A stretch of 64,000 nucleotides of DNA from Nocardioides sp. 503 (GTDB lineage: Bacteria > Actinomycetota > Actinomycetes > Propionibacteriales > Nocardioidaceae). Within the stretch, counting starts at the first letter, position 1. Every line of letters starts with the position of its first letter. Location: the NCBI RefSeq assembly GCF_004522095.1, contig NZ_SPUI01000003.1:868001-932000 (forward strand), given 5' to 3'. Below, piece after piece: positions 63,487 to 64,000 of this stretch. The position numbers and the translations under genes were made by a program. The notes beneath the pieces are model-generated. The model saw only the letters and a program-made list of their open reading frames with translations. It did not search any database and was not told where the DNA came from.

Positions 63487-64000
63487 TCAGCGGTGGCGGC
63501 CGAGGAACTCCACGATCGCCTCGAGCGCCTGGCTCTGGACGCCGTCAACCTGGGGGACGCCGTGCTGGTCGGACTCGGGGTAGATGTAGCCGTGGACGTC
63601 GTGGTCCCAGGTGCGCCACTCGGCGTCGGCGCGCTTCTCGGCCAGGAGCTCGTAGGTGAGGCGGAAGATGCCCTGGAGCTCGTCGGTGTCGCGGCCGATC
63701 ACCAGCACCGGGATGTCGACGCCGTCGAGACGCGCGGAGACCTCGGTGTGGTCGGTGATGCGGGCGCGGGCAAGCTCGGTGCTGCGCATCTCGAGACTCT
63801 CGATGTCGCGCAGGCCGTTGACGCTGGTGACGGTCGACTCTGCGGCCAGGCCGAGGGTGAGCACCTCGTGGGAGGCCGGCTCGGCCGCAATGCCGGCGCG
63901 CAGCAGACCGCCGTACTGGGAGCAGAGCTTGAAGAGCATCTCGCCGGCATGGCTGACGCCGAGGTGGAAGAGGCGGTCGGCGTCGATGTCCGGGTGCTCG
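63487..64000 (-). CDS. Prolyl-oligopeptidase-like serine hydrolase (partial, 5' end outside window)
   Basis: The C-terminal 170 residues of a larger protein. HLGVSHAGEML carries the probable nucleophile Ser (G-V-S-H-A-G). IGRDTDELQGIF carries the Asp, and DHDVHGYI the His. This is the order of the prolyl oligopeptidase/acylaminoacyl-peptidase family. The codon usage is again strongly GC-rich, unlike the island to its left, so the host backbone resumes here. The start lies beyond base 64000. Confidence 0.8.
   Translation of the reverse strand, partial: EHPDIDADRLFHLGVSHAGEMLFKLCSQYGGLLRAGIAAEPASHEVLTLGLAAESTVTSVNGLRDIESLEMRSTELARARITDHTEVSARLDGVDIPVLVIGRDTDELQGIFRLTYELLAEKRADAEWRTWDHDVHGYIYPESDQHGVPQVDGVQSQALEAIVEFLGRHR

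Overview
The window is chromosomal DNA of a high-GC actinomycete, most likely in or near Nocardioidaceae (Nocardioides-like). The grounds are strongly GC-biased codons, frequent GTG starts, 4-bp ATGA/GTGA overlaps, a DtxR/IdeR-type iron box, a mycothiol-type MDMPI enzyme, an EtfD-like membrane Fe-S oxidoreductase, a SigE-type ECF pair and two families of intergenic palindromes. The genus is inference; the actinobacterial assignment is firm.

Layout. 1-5.9 kb: histidine and amino-acid catabolism. hutH-hutU form a 4-bp-overlapping operon with a perfect 18-bp palindrome in front. An RpiR/MurR-type regulator faces it and is divergent from an ornithine-cyclodeaminase-like gene coupled to a second ammonia-lyase-like gene that has lost the MIO serine. 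6-13 kb: secreted proteins (choice-of-anchor P-like, a metal-hydrolase-like protein, an RCC1/Ig-like protein) and an IclR regulator. 13-19 kb: an EtfD-like protein with a long acidic tail carrying eight SLFD motifs, a 34-bp-stem bidirectional terminator, and a sodium/solute symporter with a small membrane partner. 19-27 kb: a ribbon-helix-helix regulator / DUF4097 / small-protein operon behind a helically phased operator array, an EamA transporter, an iron-boxed siderophore-interacting protein, dcd, a hybrid histidine kinase, a GDSL hydrolase and tRNA-Gly(CCC).

27-34 kb: a five-gene minus-strand catabolic operon (family III CoA transferase, hydantoinase A, hydantoinase B, carbamoylsarcosinase-like amidase, HMG-CoA-lyase-like) divergent from a GntR/FCD regulator, with two TTGCATACAA boxes between them. 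34-53 kb: mixed housekeeping. This includes DUF2461, an ECF sigma factor and membrane partner, an Rrf2 regulator, an acyl-CoA dehydrogenase, type III glutamine synthetase, LysG/LysE, MDMPI and SDR enzymes, an M28 aminopeptidase and phosphoglucomutase (pgm).

53.1-63.5 kb is compositionally different accessory DNA. It holds an OLD-type AAA ATPase-TOPRIM nuclease, a membrane alpha/beta hydrolase, a decayed copy of the 3' third of pgm, a small ORF plus a KAP-family P-loop NTPase, and a divergent AlbA_2 (Schlafen-type) / SEC-C membrane protein pair. These families recur in phage-defence islands, and the pgm relic marks how the region was probably assembled. No integrase, transposase or CRISPR array is visible. 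The window ends inside a prolyl-oligopeptidase-like hydrolase of normal host composition.

Working links: the acyl-CoA dehydrogenase and the EtfD-like gene share a TTACC-type dyad, which would couple beta-oxidation to its electron sink. The iron box controls siderophore-iron release. The hydantoinase operon contains the two enzyme types known from N-methylhydantoin breakdown, extended by a CoA-transferase/lyase pair.
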